From Bacteroides sp. (GTDB lineage: Bacteria > Bacteroidota > Bacteroidia > Bacteroidales > Bacteroidaceae): a stretch of 11,779 nucleotides of DNA. The stretch lies in contig NZ_JASLER010000045.1 in assembly GCF_030151085.1 (NCBI RefSeq), positions 1-11,779 on the forward strand. Direction: 5' to 3'. The notes under the pieces are model-generated. The model was not told the DNA's origin. It saw nothing but the letters and a program-made list of their open reading frames with translations, and did no database searches. Below, piece after piece: positions 1 through 8,846 of the stretch. Position numbers and translations under genes: made by a program. Numbering within the stretch: the first letter of the stretch is position 1; every line of letters starts with the position of its first letter.

Positions 1-2913
1 TCCTATGCTGTAACTCTGCAAGACGATGCACAAGCATTGAGCGAAGTGGTAGTAACCGCTATGGGTATTAAAAAAGAAAAGAAAGCATTAGGTTATTCTG
101 TACAGGATGTAAACAGCAAAGAACTTTTAAAGAATAAAAACGCTAATGTTATTAATTCTTTAAATGGTAAAATTGCGGGTGTGAATATCACCCAAGGTAG
201 TGGTGCGGCTGGTGCAGGTGCAAGTATCATCATTCGCGGTGGAACATCACTGGAAAGAGACAACCAACCTCTGTTTATCGTTGACGGCATTGTCTATGAT
301 AATGGTGTGGATATTGGTGGCAACTCAGGCTTTGACGGCGCACAATCCACAAACTCAACATATAGCAACCGCGTTATGGATATTAATCCGGAAGATGTTG
401 AAAACATGTCTGTATTGAAAGGTCCTGCCGCTGCTGCACTGTATGGCTCACGAGCCGCTGCCGGTGTTATCATCATCACTACCAAGAAAGGACAAGAAGG
501 ACGAGTTGAAGTTAATCTATCTACTAAATTGAGTACGAGTTGGGTTAATCGTTTGCCAGAACAACAAAGTACTTATAAACGTGGTACTTTTGGTGACACT
601 GGCATCTTTACTGACTTAGGAGTATTGAACTCATGGGGTGAAAAATTTGCACCAGGCGAGCAAGTTTATGACAATGTCGGCGATTTTTTCAAGAACAGTC
701 TAACTTGGGATAATAATGTCAGCATTGCCGGTGGTGGGAAAAACAATAATTTCTACCTTTCTATCTCTCGTTTCAACCAAGATGGTATAATCCCTGAAAC
801 CGGATATACCAAAAATACAATTCGATTTAATGGCGAGCAAAAATATGGTAAACTTACCGTAGGTGCCAACATAGCTTACTCTATTGCAAATTCTGATAAA
901 TCGTTAACAAGTGGTGGTCTTTACGAATCAGGTGGAACAGGTGCTATGAATTCTGTATACCGTTGGCCGAGAAATGAGAATATGTCCCATTGGTTGAATG
1001 ATGACGGGAGCAAATACCGCTTATTTCCCGATCAACTATTAGCCGATGATATTGACAATCCGAACTGGATTGTAAACAAAAACCAAGTGAAAGATAAAAC
1101 AACACGTTTCACTGGCAATGTCAACCTGAAACTTGACTTGTTTGATTGGTGGAAGATCTCATATACAGCCGGAACAGACCGTTACACTACCAACACCCAA
1201 CGCTTAATAGAGCCAGAATCAGGTGTGAAGCTTTTATGGCAAAAAGGTATGTTGTCCGAGAGTGACCGTGTCTATGAATACTTGACATCAAACTTCATGA
1301 TGAATTTCAATAAGAAAATTTCAGATTTCGATCTTAATTTATTGGTAGGACAGTCAGTAGAAGACACCAAAGTAACCACAAACCGCCGTATGGGTTGGAA
1401 CTTCGTAGTAGATAATTTTTTCTCTATCAATAATACAGCCGAAACAGACCGTAGTATGGCCCAGGCCAACAGCCGTAAACGTTTAATGGGTGTATATGGT
1501 GAGTTCAGAGTAGGTTATAAGAGTATCGCATATTTAACAGTTACAGGTCGTAATGACTGGACTTCAACATTACCAATAGATAACCGTTCTTACTTCTATC
1601 CTTCTGTAGGCGGCTCTTTTGTTTTTTCTGAATTATTACCAGAAAACAACATACTCTCTTATGGTAAAGTCCGTGCTTCATGGGCTCGCGTTGGTAAAGA
1701 TGCCGATCCTTATGTAACCAATACATACCTTGATCCTCCTTTTATTACAATTGGTGGAAACGGATTGCAGAACAGCTGGACACATGGCAATCCATTCTTG
1801 ATTCCTGAAAAAACAGAGTCTACTGAGATCGGTTTGGAAATGAGATTCCTAAAAGGACGTATCGGATTTGATTTTACATATTATACAAACAAGAGTATTA
1901 ACCAGTTGCTTAGTCCTCGCACAAGCCAGACTACAGGATATATTTTCATGACGACAAATGCAGGTGATATTGAAAATAAAGGTATGGAATTATCTATTTC
2001 CGGTACCCCTATTCAGAACAAGAACTTTACTTGGGAAACAACATTGAACCTTTCTGGTAACCGTGGCAAGGTAAACAATCTATTACAAGGTTTGGATATT
2101 CTTTATGTAACCGATGTACAGGTAGGTAATGCAAAGGCAGCCTCTTTTAATGGCGGTAATTTTATGGCTATTTCCGGCTCCAAGTGGTCAAGAGATGACC
2201 AAGGAAACGTTATCCTGAATAAAAAGACAGGTATGCCGACCTCCAATAATGAAACGACCTATGAATTAGGTAACCGTGAACCAAAGCTACTGGGTGGTTT
2301 CAATAACACGCTTACCTATAAGAATTGGTCGCTCTCCATGTTGTGGGATTTCCGCATTGGCGGTGATATTTATAATGGTACAGATTATTTCATGACATCT
2401 GCCGGTATGAGTATGAGAAGCGCAAACCGTGAAAACTTAACAGTAGAAGGCGTGGTTACCAATGGTAAAGACGCTGAGGGTAAAGAAACATATATTCCGG
2501 CAACCTATACTTTCAGCGCCGACAAATTCTATAATAGAAACGACTACTCGCAAGAAGTTCCTGCCGGTTCGGAAAATGCACTTAGTGGAAAATCCATTAT
2601 CCGTAGTTATTGGACAAGCAGTTACACGTTGGAATCAACGAATTATATGACTGATACAAGTTGGTTACGTCTACGCTCAATTGCATTGACTTACACATTC
2701 CCCAAAACTCTGCTCCAAAAGACAAAGTTTATCAAAGGATTGTCCGCTACGGTTACAGGAACGAATTTACTGCTTTTCACCAATTATAAAGGAATGGATC
2801 CTGAAACAAGCGCAGCCGGTTCGGGTGCAATTGGTTCAAGTTCCGTAGGTATTGAATATTGCGGTGTACCTGCTACAGCAGGAATGTCATTCGGTTTGAA
2901 TGTGACATTCTAA
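1..2913 (+). CDS. SusC/RagA-family TonB-dependent outer-membrane transporter (5' truncated)
   Basis: This is an outer-membrane beta-barrel transporter that imports a bound nutrient using TonB energy. The reading frame is open from base 1, so the start, signal peptide and N-terminal carboxypeptidase-regulatory-like domain lie before the window. The TTG at base 37 is internal. Of the protein, 970 residues are visible. They begin with the conserved lead into the plug (LSEVVVTAMG, residues 13-22), continue through the plug (about residues 30-155, with ALYGSRAAAGVIIITTKKG from residue 146), and then a long barrel. Family marks in the barrel include NAGDIENKGMELSISG and, near the end, LRLRSIALTYTFP. 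The protein ends in Phe (LNVTF), the usual barrel-assembly signal. The susD-like gene follows after 40 bases without a terminator, so the two are surely cotranscribed and form a lidded complex. No glycan-degrading gene is nearby, so the substrate cannot be named from context. Confidence 0.96.
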   Translation, partial: SYAVTLQDDAQALSEVVVTAMGIKKEKKALGYSVQDVNSKELLKNKNANVINSLNGKIAGVNITQGSGAAGAGASIIIRGGTSLERDNQPLFIVDGIVYDNGVDIGGNSGFDGAQSTNSTYSNRVMDINPEDVENMSVLKGPAAAALYGSRAAAGVIIITTKKGQEGRVEVNLSTKLSTSWVNRLPEQQSTYKRGTFGDTGIFTDLGVLNSWGEKFAPGEQVYDNVGDFFKNSLTWDNNVSIAGGGKNNNFYLSISRFNQDGIIPETGYTKNTIRFNGEQKYGKLTVGANIAYSIANSDKSLTSGGLYESGGTGAMNSVYRWPRNENMSHWLNDDGSKYRLFPDQLLADDIDNPNWIVNKNQVKDKTTRFTGNVNLKLDLFDWWKISYTAGTDRYTTNTQRLIEPESGVKLLWQKGMLSESDRVYEYLTSNFMMNFNKKISDFDLNLLVGQSVEDTKVTTNRRMGWNFVVDNFFSINNTAETDRSMAQANSRKRLMGVYGEFRVGYKSIAYLTVTGRNDWTSTLPIDNRSYFYPSVGGSFVFSELLPENNILSYGKVRASWARVGKDADPYVTNTYLDPPFITIGGNGLQNSWTHGNPFLIPEKTESTEIGLEMRFLKGRIGFDFTYYTNKSINQLLSPRTSQTTGYIFMTTNAGDIENKGMELSISGTPIQNKNFTWETTLNLSGNRGKVNNLLQGLDILYVTDVQVGNAKAASFNGGNFMAISGSKWSRDDQGNVILNKKTGMPTSNNETTYELGNREPKLLGGFNNTLTYKNWSLSMLWDFRIGGDIYNGTDYFMTSAGMSMRSANRENLTVEGVVTNGKDAEGKETYIPATYTFSADKFYNRNDYSQEVPAGSENALSGKSIIRSYWTSSYTLESTNYMTDTSWLRLRSIALTYTFPKTLLQKTKFIKGLSATVTGTNLLLFTNYKGMDPETSAAGSGAIGSSSVGIEYCGVPATAGMSFGLNVTF

Positions 2914-2953
2914 ATCTGAATTGTAGAATAGAACAAATTAAAAAGAATAAGTT

Positions 2954-4822
2954 ATGAAAAGATTTAAATATATTTGTTTGAGTGCATTATTCGCTCTTGG
3001 CATAAGTTCTTGCACAGACTATCTGGATATAAATAATAATCCGGATAATCCAAACAGCACGATTCCGTCGGCTGCTTTACGCCTACGCGCCATTCAAGCT
3101 AATTTTGTAGATGCTTATGAATCATCCGGTACAAGAGGTTGCTGGATCACAGGTAATATAGTAAAAACCAGTGGTACTGCTTATAATGACTATATTGTTA
3201 AGTGGCGACCGGCAACTGCTTCATGTACATGGCCCTATCAGTCATGGTTCATTTATACAGCTTCAAATATACCTGACTTATTGGCTAAAGCTGAAGCAGA
3301 AGAAGCATGGCACTATGTAGGCGCAGCCCAATTAATTCATGCATGGGGCTTCATGACAATGCTAGACTTATATGGAGAGATGGCTTACACAGAAGCACTT
3401 ACAGCCAACATCACTCCTAAATATGATGATGGAAAAGCCATTTATGAAGGATGTATGGAAATGATTGACAAAGCTATTGAAAACTTCCAAAAAGAACAGC
3501 CTGAAACTGCTGAAGCCTTCGCAGACGGCGATACATGGAACAGTGGTAGTGTACAAAAATGGCTTAAACTGGCATATGGACTGAAAGCACGATGGATGAT
3601 GAATGCATCTAAAAAAGCTGATTTTAGTCCGCAAGCAACGCTAGATATCTTAGCTAAGGCAGCAGCATCCAATGAGGACGGAACCATTATGAATTACAGA
3701 AATTCAAACTTAGATCAAGAAAGTGGGATAAAGGCATTGCAGTTTGGTAATTTAGCCAATACTACTTCACGTATTACCAAATGGTATTTAGACTTGCTGA
3801 CAAATACATTTACAGGGGGGAGTGCCGTTGACGACCCACGCACAAATCTACTTGTTCCAAGCGGACAATTTCTAAACAAGAACGGCGAGTTGGAATATAG
3901 ACGTACAGTGGGGGTTGACTTATATAGTAACATCCGCAATGCTGGAGGTCCCGTTACATTTGATGTTTTTTCCTCAGATAAGCAAACTGCCATCAACTTC
4001 TTGAATGGAACCAAATTAGACCCAGTCAGAGACATTTGGGCCTCTGGTACTACCGACGAAGCACGCAAAGGTGATTCCATCTACGTTCCTATTTATTCTG
4101 AACACTTAAGTTGGATTACTTCTTCACCTGGCGATCCAAAAGACGACCGCTATATCGCTAATCGTTATAATGGTAAAACCACACGTATCATCTCAACCGG
4201 TACTTTCTATACACGGGCCGATGCTCCGGGACATTTGCTTTGTTATCCGGAAGTTTGCTTCATGAAAGCAGAATGCTATTTCCGCTTAGGACAAAAGGGA
4301 CAAGCTCTACAAGAGTATAAAAAAGGTATTCGTGCTCACATGGAATTAATGAATGAAAAGCTGGCAAATTACGACCAAAGTATTTATGGAAAGCAGATTA
4401 TTCCAGCAGAAGAAATAGATGCATTCCTTGCTAGCAAAGCCGTTGCACAGACTGAAGGAGAACTAACTATGGCAAAGATAATGCAACAAAAATTCATTGC
4501 ATGCTCCTATTCTATCCAAAACTGGAATGATATGAGACGATTCAATTACGGTGCCGGAAATATCAAAGATTACGGTGTAGTATATGTCGATTTCGACCGT
4601 CCTGCTGAATTTGATGCTGAAAGTGGTCGCCATTTTACTTCGGATAATCCTTCGGACAGCAGATATTGGTTCCGTCGTTTTCAACAGGCAAGTCTTGAAT
4701 CAGACTATAATATAAATAATCTAAAAGCATCTAATAAAGAAGCTCTAGAGTTGACAATCAATTCATGCCCGGTTTGGTGGGATTGTGCATCCGACGAAGA
4801 ATACTATAGCTATATCAAATAA
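2954..4822 (+). CDS. SusD/RagB-family surface lipoprotein, partner of the upstream SusC
   Basis: This 622-residue protein is the substrate-binding lid of the SusCD complex. It has a lipoprotein signal peptide: a charged N-terminus (MKRFKY), a hydrophobic core, and a lipobox ending at Cys20 (ALGISSC), the likely lipidation site. The mature protein opens with TDYLDINNNPDNPN, typical of the SusD-like group related to Pfam SusD-like_2. It continues with helical TPR-like segments, for example the region around WHYVGAAQLIHAWGFMTMLDLYG. The C-terminal part has the family pattern of a late conserved helix (CYPEVCFMKAECYFRLGQ, about residues 426-443) and ends with CPVWWDCASDEEYYSYIK. The start codon is preceded by an A-rich stretch, as usual in Bacteroides. 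It lies 40 bases after susC and is the last gene of the transcript, closed by the hairpin at 4873-4902. The ligand is unknown; polysaccharide, oligosaccharide or peptide are all possible for this family. Confidence 0.95.
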   Translation: MKRFKYICLSALFALGISSCTDYLDINNNPDNPNSTIPSAALRLRAIQANFVDAYESSGTRGCWITGNIVKTSGTAYNDYIVKWRPATASCTWPYQSWFIYTASNIPDLLAKAEAEEAWHYVGAAQLIHAWGFMTMLDLYGEMAYTEALTANITPKYDDGKAIYEGCMEMIDKAIENFQKEQPETAEAFADGDTWNSGSVQKWLKLAYGLKARWMMNASKKADFSPQATLDILAKAAASNEDGTIMNYRNSNLDQESGIKALQFGNLANTTSRITKWYLDLLTNTFTGGSAVDDPRTNLLVPSGQFLNKNGELEYRRTVGVDLYSNIRNAGGPVTFDVFSSDKQTAINFLNGTKLDPVRDIWASGTTDEARKGDSIYVPIYSEHLSWITSSPGDPKDDRYIANRYNGKTTRIISTGTFYTRADAPGHLLCYPEVCFMKAECYFRLGQKGQALQEYKKGIRAHMELMNEKLANYDQSIYGKQIIPAEEIDAFLASKAVAQTEGELTMAKIMQQKFIACSYSIQNWNDMRRFNYGAGNIKDYGVVYVDFDRPAEFDAESGRHFTSDNPSDSRYWFRRFQQASLESDYNINNLKASNKEALELTINSCPVWWDCASDEEYYSYIK

Positions 4823-4836
4823 CTATTGAAAATGAC

Positions 4837-4855
4837 GAAGACTCTAACAGTCTTC
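4837..4855 (+). other. Small hairpin after susD
   Basis: GAAGAC and GTCTTC form a 6-base-pair stem with a 7-base loop, 14 bases after the susD stop. The stem is short and lacks a T-tract. It may protect the 3' end of the susCD transcript or be incidental; the stronger hairpin just downstream is the better terminator. Confidence 0.35.
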
Positions 4856-4872
4856 ATTCATAGATGATGATG

Positions 4873-4906
4873 AAGCAGCCGGTTCGCGAGAATCGGCTGC
4901 TTATTT
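4873..4906 (+). terminator. Terminator between susD and the convergent transglutaminase-like gene
   Basis: AAGCAGCCG pairs with CGGCTGCTT and the stem continues inward through GTTC/GAAT (one G-T wobble) to a GCGA loop, giving a 13-base-pair stem with a GNRA-type tetraloop. The plus-strand tail is T-rich (ATTT). It sits 50 bases after susD and 12 bases beyond the stop of the minus-strand gene, so it probably serves both genes, although the minus-strand side lacks a clear T-tract. Confidence 0.8.
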
Positions 4907-4914
4907 ATCATCTC

Positions 4915-6117
4915 TTATCTCCCTATCGGCTGAATTCTTCTTCTTACATCCTTCGAAATTTCCAAAAACATATAATTCAGTTTACCGGAATGAATGCCGG
5001 CTTCATTTTGCTTATACTTCTTATTAGCATATTCTTTGGACTTATCAAAAGTAATGCGCGACATCTGATTCTGTGATTTACCCACCATGGTAGAATCCAG
5101 CTGTTCATCAGGAAAGAAATCATCCAGATCCACATCGCCAATCATGGTCGTTTCGAGGAAATTCATATCTTTATGATTGGAATCAGTATAATATCCTACA
5201 AACATGTGTCCGGGGGTACGTACCAAAATAGGTTCTATATTAATCGCACGAAGTAGAGAAGCAAACAATACGCTGCCATCCACACAATTAATTTGCGAAG
5301 ACTCCAAAGCGTCATCAAACGTACGCACACGTTGCGAAAATACTACATTACTGGATAAACTGGTATTGGACACCGAACTATATCGGAAGTTTCTTTTCTG
5401 CAATACATTCCATAAAGCATAAACTTGTTTATCTACCGCATCAGCACTTCCTGCCTGATAACCTAAAAAGCGATTTACAATACGGGTATTTAACGCTTCA
5501 CGTAACAGTTGGTCGATCATGGGATTCTCTTCATTGACGTATGCCGCAAAGAAAATGCCGGTATCATGGAATTTCGTTCCATTGGAAACATATCCCAACA
5601 GACATTCATTAATGCTACGAACAGAAAAAGTACGAACCCGCTGCCCCAAATCCTTCCCATTCATCTCCACTGTAATTGCAACACTTATAGGTTCTGCCTG
5701 GTTTATTTGTTTTAAAGCTTCATAGTTCCAAATCACATCAGGATATATGGTATATTCCGTTCTCGGCTTTGCCAATACAAACTCTGATACAGAGCGGGAG
5801 AAAAATGGTGTTTCAGCTACTTCTACCCGCACCTTACTATAGGCTTTACCTGAACGGATACGAACTGCAATGCAGGATTTCGGATTCCCTACATACATAG
5901 AATCAACAGGTACAATAACCTGTGCATCAGTTGTAGCAACTGAAAGTATACTGGATGGAAAAATGTTCCCGCCCAACTCATCCGTAATCTCGAAACCGGA
6001 ACGGAAAGGTGCCGAATTCAACCATATAGAGCCAACCACAACTAATGCCAATATTGCGATTATGATCGGTAAACGCCACTTATGAGATCCTTTACCCATA
6101 TTTATAAGTTCTTTCAT
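4915..6117 (-). CDS. Membrane-anchored transglutaminase-like (papain-fold) protein
   Basis: This 400-residue protein has a short cytoplasmic N-terminus, one hydrophobic helix (about residues 16-33, LPIIIAILALVVVGSIWL) and a large domain expected outside the inner membrane. The middle (about 40-170) looks like a beta-rich domain. The C-terminal half carries a transglutaminase-like core: Cys278 in SQINCVDGSVLFASLLRA, His304 in RTPGHMFVGYY, and an acidic residue, Glu322 in MNFLETT. This order matches the Cys-His-Asp triad of the superfamily, with Glu in the third place. Members can be peptidases, crosslinking enzymes or inactive scaffolds; the substrate is not evident. Met1 is chosen because a good -7 element lies 22 bases upstream; Met7 is a possible alternative. 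It is transcribed divergently from rprYX, sharing a 224-base control region, which hints at an envelope role, but this is inference only. Confidence 0.85.
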   Translation of the reverse strand: MKELINMGKGSHKWRLPIIIAILALVVVGSIWLNSAPFRSGFEITDELGGNIFPSSILSVATTDAQVIVPVDSMYVGNPKSCIAVRIRSGKAYSKVRVEVAETPFFSRSVSEFVLAKPRTEYTIYPDVIWNYEALKQINQAEPISVAITVEMNGKDLGQRVRTFSVRSINECLLGYVSNGTKFHDTGIFFAAYVNEENPMIDQLLREALNTRIVNRFLGYQAGSADAVDKQVYALWNVLQKRNFRYSSVSNTSLSSNVVFSQRVRTFDDALESSQINCVDGSVLFASLLRAINIEPILVRTPGHMFVGYYTDSNHKDMNFLETTMIGDVDLDDFFPDEQLDSTMVGKSQNQMSRITFDKSKEYANKKYKQNEAGIHSGKLNYMFLEISKDVRRRIQPIGR

Positions 6118-6139
6118 ACAATCAGCCTGTTTTTCTACA

Positions 6140-6147
6140 CAAAGGTA
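6140..6147 (-). promoter_or_regulatory. -7 promoter element for the transglutaminase-like gene
   Basis: On the minus strand this reads TACCTTTG, a perfect match to the Bacteroides -7 consensus TAnnTTTG. It lies 22 bases before the start codon, which would give a short leader of about 17 bases. No good TTTG is found at the -33 position, so the call rests on one element only. Confidence 0.5.
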
Positions 6148-6212
6148 ATAATTAGATGCTATTTTACGTCCCTTTATCCTATCATTTATTGTTTTAATAC
6201 ACTATTCTAATC

Positions 6213-6251
6213 CGTAACCGAAATGTAACACTTGTTTCATTACATCGTAAC
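6213..6251 (+). promoter_or_regulatory. Phased GTAAC repeats, candidate response-regulator operator
   Basis: GTAAC occurs at 6214, 6225 and 6247, that is at spacings of 11 and 22 bases, or one and two helical turns. The preceding base is C, T and C. An inverted repeat, ATGTAA (6223-6228) and TTACAT (6240-6245), overlaps the array. OmpR/PhoB-type regulators usually bind direct repeats at 10 or 11 base spacing, so this is a plausible RprY site in its own promoter region, upstream of both divergent promoters. Binding by RprY is inference. Confidence 0.4.
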
Positions 6252-6265
6252 AAATTAGCCGCAAC

Positions 6266-6298
6266 TTTGTCGCAGAAAAGAAATAAAGTTTAACTTTG
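6266..6298 (+). promoter_or_regulatory. Promoter of rprYX
   Basis: TTTG at 6266-6269 and TAACTTTG at 6291-6298 are separated by 21 bases. Both match the Bacteroides consensus (-33 TTTG, -7 TAnnTTTG) exactly. Transcription would start near 6303-6305, leaving a leader of roughly 38 bases before the rprY ATG. Confidence 0.8.
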
Positions 6299-6341
6299 TG
6301 ACGAGAGAATTGTTGTCCTTATCACATTAAATAATAATGCA

Positions 6342-7031
6342 ATGAACGATTACCGGATTTTAGTAGTGGATGATGAAGAAGATTTATGTGAAATCTTGAA
6401 GTTCAACCTTGAGAATGAAGGCTACGAGGTAGATATGGCTAATTCTGCCGAAGAAGCTCTAAAAATGGACATTGGCAGCTATGATTTATTATTATTGGAT
6501 GTCATGATGGGAGAAATTTCCGGTTTTAAGATGGCAAGTATACTTAAAAAGGATAAGAAGACAGCCAAAGTGCCCATCATCTTTATCACTGCCAAAGATA
6601 CAGAAAACGACACAGTTACAGGCTTCAACCTGGGAGCTGATGACTATATTTCTAAACCATTCTCATTGCGTGAAGTCGCCGCACGCGTTAAAGCAGTGTT
6701 ACGTCGTACACAACAAACTGAAACTCAACAAGCACCGGAACAAATTGTCTACCAATTGCTGGTACTGGATATTGTTAAAAAGAAGGTAAGCATCGATGGA
6801 GAAGAAGCACCCCTTACGAAAAAAGAATTTGAGATTTTATTGTTGCTACTGCAAAACAAAGGACGTGTTTTTTCTCGTGAAGATATATTAGCCCGCATCT
6901 GGAGTGACGAAGTTTATGTACTGGATCGTACCATCGACGTAAATATCACCCGCCTGCGCAAGAAAATTGGAATATATGGTAAATGCATCGTAACTCGTTT
7001 AGGATATGGATACTGCTTCGAAGCCGAATAA
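6342..7031 (+). CDS. rprY: OmpR-family response regulator RprY
   Basis: This 229-residue transcription factor has an N-terminal receiver domain (about residues 4-118) and a C-terminal winged-helix DNA-binding domain (about 131-227). The receiver shows the acidic pair Asp10/Asp11 (LVVDDEED), the phosphoacceptor Asp53 (LLLLDVMMG), the switch residue Thr83 (FITAKD) and the conserved Lys105 (SKPF). The effector part has the OmpR-type signature, with LTKKEFEILLLL and RTIDVNITRLRKKIG in the recognition region. The cognate kinase gene overlaps its 3' end. Length, order and partner match rprY, described in Bacteroides fragilis. It has a near-perfect promoter and a possible self-binding site upstream. 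The gene name rests on similarity to the known pair recalled from memory; the function as a response regulator is certain. Confidence 0.95.
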   Translation: MNDYRILVVDDEEDLCEILKFNLENEGYEVDMANSAEEALKMDIGSYDLLLLDVMMGEISGFKMASILKKDKKTAKVPIIFITAKDTENDTVTGFNLGADDYISKPFSLREVAARVKAVLRRTQQTETQQAPEQIVYQLLVLDIVKKKVSIDGEEAPLTKKEFEILLLLLQNKGRVFSREDILARIWSDEVYVLDRTIDVNITRLRKKIGIYGKCIVTRLGYGYCFEAE

Positions 7032-8799
7032 AGATACTCATTTCTTATCATTTAGCCGGAAGTTATTTCTTTCGGTTATCTCATTATTCCTTGTATTTGC
7101 CATCTGCTTCATTGCTTACCAGTATCAACGTGAAAAAGAATATAAGGTAGAGTTGCTGAATATGCAGCTACAGGATTACAACGAGCGTTTGCATCAGGAA
7201 TTACAGGAAACTCCTGATAGCATGCGGCAAAATATGCTGGATACCTATATTTCCAATTATAAAAACAAGGACATTCGTACCACAGTAGTAGATTTGCATG
7301 GGAATGTAATGTTTGATAGCTATAACAAAAGTAATCACGAACTGGCCAACCACATTAAACGCCCTGAAGTACAAACTGCCCTGAAATATGGTAAAGGATA
7401 CGATGTCAGGCGTACATCGGAAACTACCGGTATGCCCTACTTCTATTCTGCTACAGTTTATGATGACTATATTATTCGCTCGGCCCTGCCTTATAACGTA
7501 AATTTAATGAAGAATCTGGCAGCCGATCCACATTACCTTTGGTTTACTCTTATTGTAACGCTGCTATTAATATTCATCTTCTACAAATTCACATCCAAAT
7601 TAGGAACTTCTATCACCCAATTACGTGAGTTTGCTAAGCGGGCAGATAAAAATGAGCCGATTGAGATGGACATACAATCTGCATTTCCACACAATGAGTT
7701 AGGAGAAATATCGCAACATATTATTCAGATATATAAGCGCCTGCGTGAGACTAAAGAGGCGTTATATATTGAACGTGAAAAACTCATCACCCATTTACAA
7801 ACTTCCCACGAAGGTTTAGGGGTATTTACGAAAGATAAAAAAGAAATATTGGTAAATAATCTGTTTACGCAATATAGCAACCTCATTTCAGACTCTAATT
7901 TGCAGACTACTGAAGAAATTTTCTCTATCTGCGAGTTCCAGAAGATTACCGACTTTATCAGTAAGGCTCAAAAGCGTCCTACTGATAGGGAAGAGAAGAG
8001 AATGTCTATCAATATCAACAAGAATGGTCGTATCTTCATCGTGGAATGTATCATTTTTCAGGATCTCAGTTTTGAGATTTCTATCAATGACATTACACAA
8101 GAAGAAGAACAGGTAAGATTGAAACGGCAATTGACACAAAACATCGCTCATGAATTAAAAACCCCTGTTAGCAGCATACAAGGTTATCTGGAAACTATTG
8201 TAAACAATGATAATATTCCCCGAGAGAAATTACACACCTTCCTTGAACGCTGCTATGCACAAAGCAACCGTTTAAGCCGATTATTGCGTGACATCTCCGT
8301 ATTGACCCGAATGGACGAAGCCGCCAACATGATCGATATGGAAAAAGTAGATATTAGCGTATTGGTTACCAACATTGTCAATGAAGTTTCTTTGGAATTA
8401 GAAGAAAAGCATATCACAGTAGTCAATTCTCTGAAGCCAAAGATACAATTAAGAGGAAACCACTCTTTACTCTATTCCATCTTCCGTAATCTTATGGATA
8501 ATGCCATAGCATACGCCGGCAACGATATACATATCAATATTAGTTGTTTCCGCGAAGATGAGCACTTCTACTATTTCAGTTTTGCTGATACAGGAGTGGG
8601 TGTTACCCCGGAACATCTGAATCGCTTGTTCGAACGTTTCTACCGGGTAGATAAGGGACGGTCACGAAAACTTGGCGGAACAGGATTAGGATTGGCAATC
8701 GTAAAGAACTCAGTTATCATTCATGGCGGAACCATCTCAGCTAAAAATAATCAGGGCGGAGGATTGGAGTTTGTATTTACACTGGCGAAAGAAAAATAA
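7006..8799 (+). CDS. rprX: Membrane sensor histidine kinase RprX
   Basis: This 597-residue protein autophosphorylates on His and passes the phosphate to RprY. Its layout is: transmembrane helix 1 (about 20-38), an extracytoplasmic sensor loop of about 140 residues, helix 2 (about 177-197), a HAMP-like linker (about 198-250), a PAS-like stretch (about 262-365, GVFTKDKKEILVNN), then the kinase core. The core has the H-box QNIAHELKTPVSSIQGY with His382, the N-box NLMDNAIAYA with Asn499, the G1 box DTGVGV with Asp528, RLFERFYRVDKG, and the G2 box GGTGLGLAIVK from 557. All residues needed for activity are present. The ATG lies inside rprY, in a different frame, overlapping by 26 bases, so translation is probably coupled. 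No other Met lies near enough to be a better start. The sensed signal cannot be read from the sequence. Confidence 0.95.
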   Translation: MDTASKPNKDTHFLSFSRKLFLSVISLFLVFAICFIAYQYQREKEYKVELLNMQLQDYNERLHQELQETPDSMRQNMLDTYISNYKNKDIRTTVVDLHGNVMFDSYNKSNHELANHIKRPEVQTALKYGKGYDVRRTSETTGMPYFYSATVYDDYIIRSALPYNVNLMKNLAADPHYLWFTLIVTLLLIFIFYKFTSKLGTSITQLREFAKRADKNEPIEMDIQSAFPHNELGEISQHIIQIYKRLRETKEALYIEREKLITHLQTSHEGLGVFTKDKKEILVNNLFTQYSNLISDSNLQTTEEIFSICEFQKITDFISKAQKRPTDREEKRMSININKNGRIFIVECIIFQDLSFEISINDITQEEEQVRLKRQLTQNIAHELKTPVSSIQGYLETIVNNDNIPREKLHTFLERCYAQSNRLSRLLRDISVLTRMDEAANMIDMEKVDISVLVTNIVNEVSLELEEKHITVVNSLKPKIQLRGNHSLLYSIFRNLMDNAIAYAGNDIHINISCFREDEHFYYFSFADTGVGVTPEHLNRLFERFYRVDKGRSRKLGGTGLGLAIVKNSVIIHGGTISAKNNQGGGLEFVFTLAKEK

Positions 8800-8846
8800 A
8801 GTTCATCTGGTAAATTAATAATGAATGAAGTATTTTGGATAAAGCT

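Noticed and set aside
37..39. TTG as the start of the SusC gene
   Set aside because: The frame is open to base 1 and the residues before it (LQDDAQA) fit the conserved SusC lead into the plug, so the gene begins before the window.
3715..4080. Minus-strand frame of 121 codons inside susD
   Set aside because: It is a shadow of a well-supported gene and has no domain-like features.
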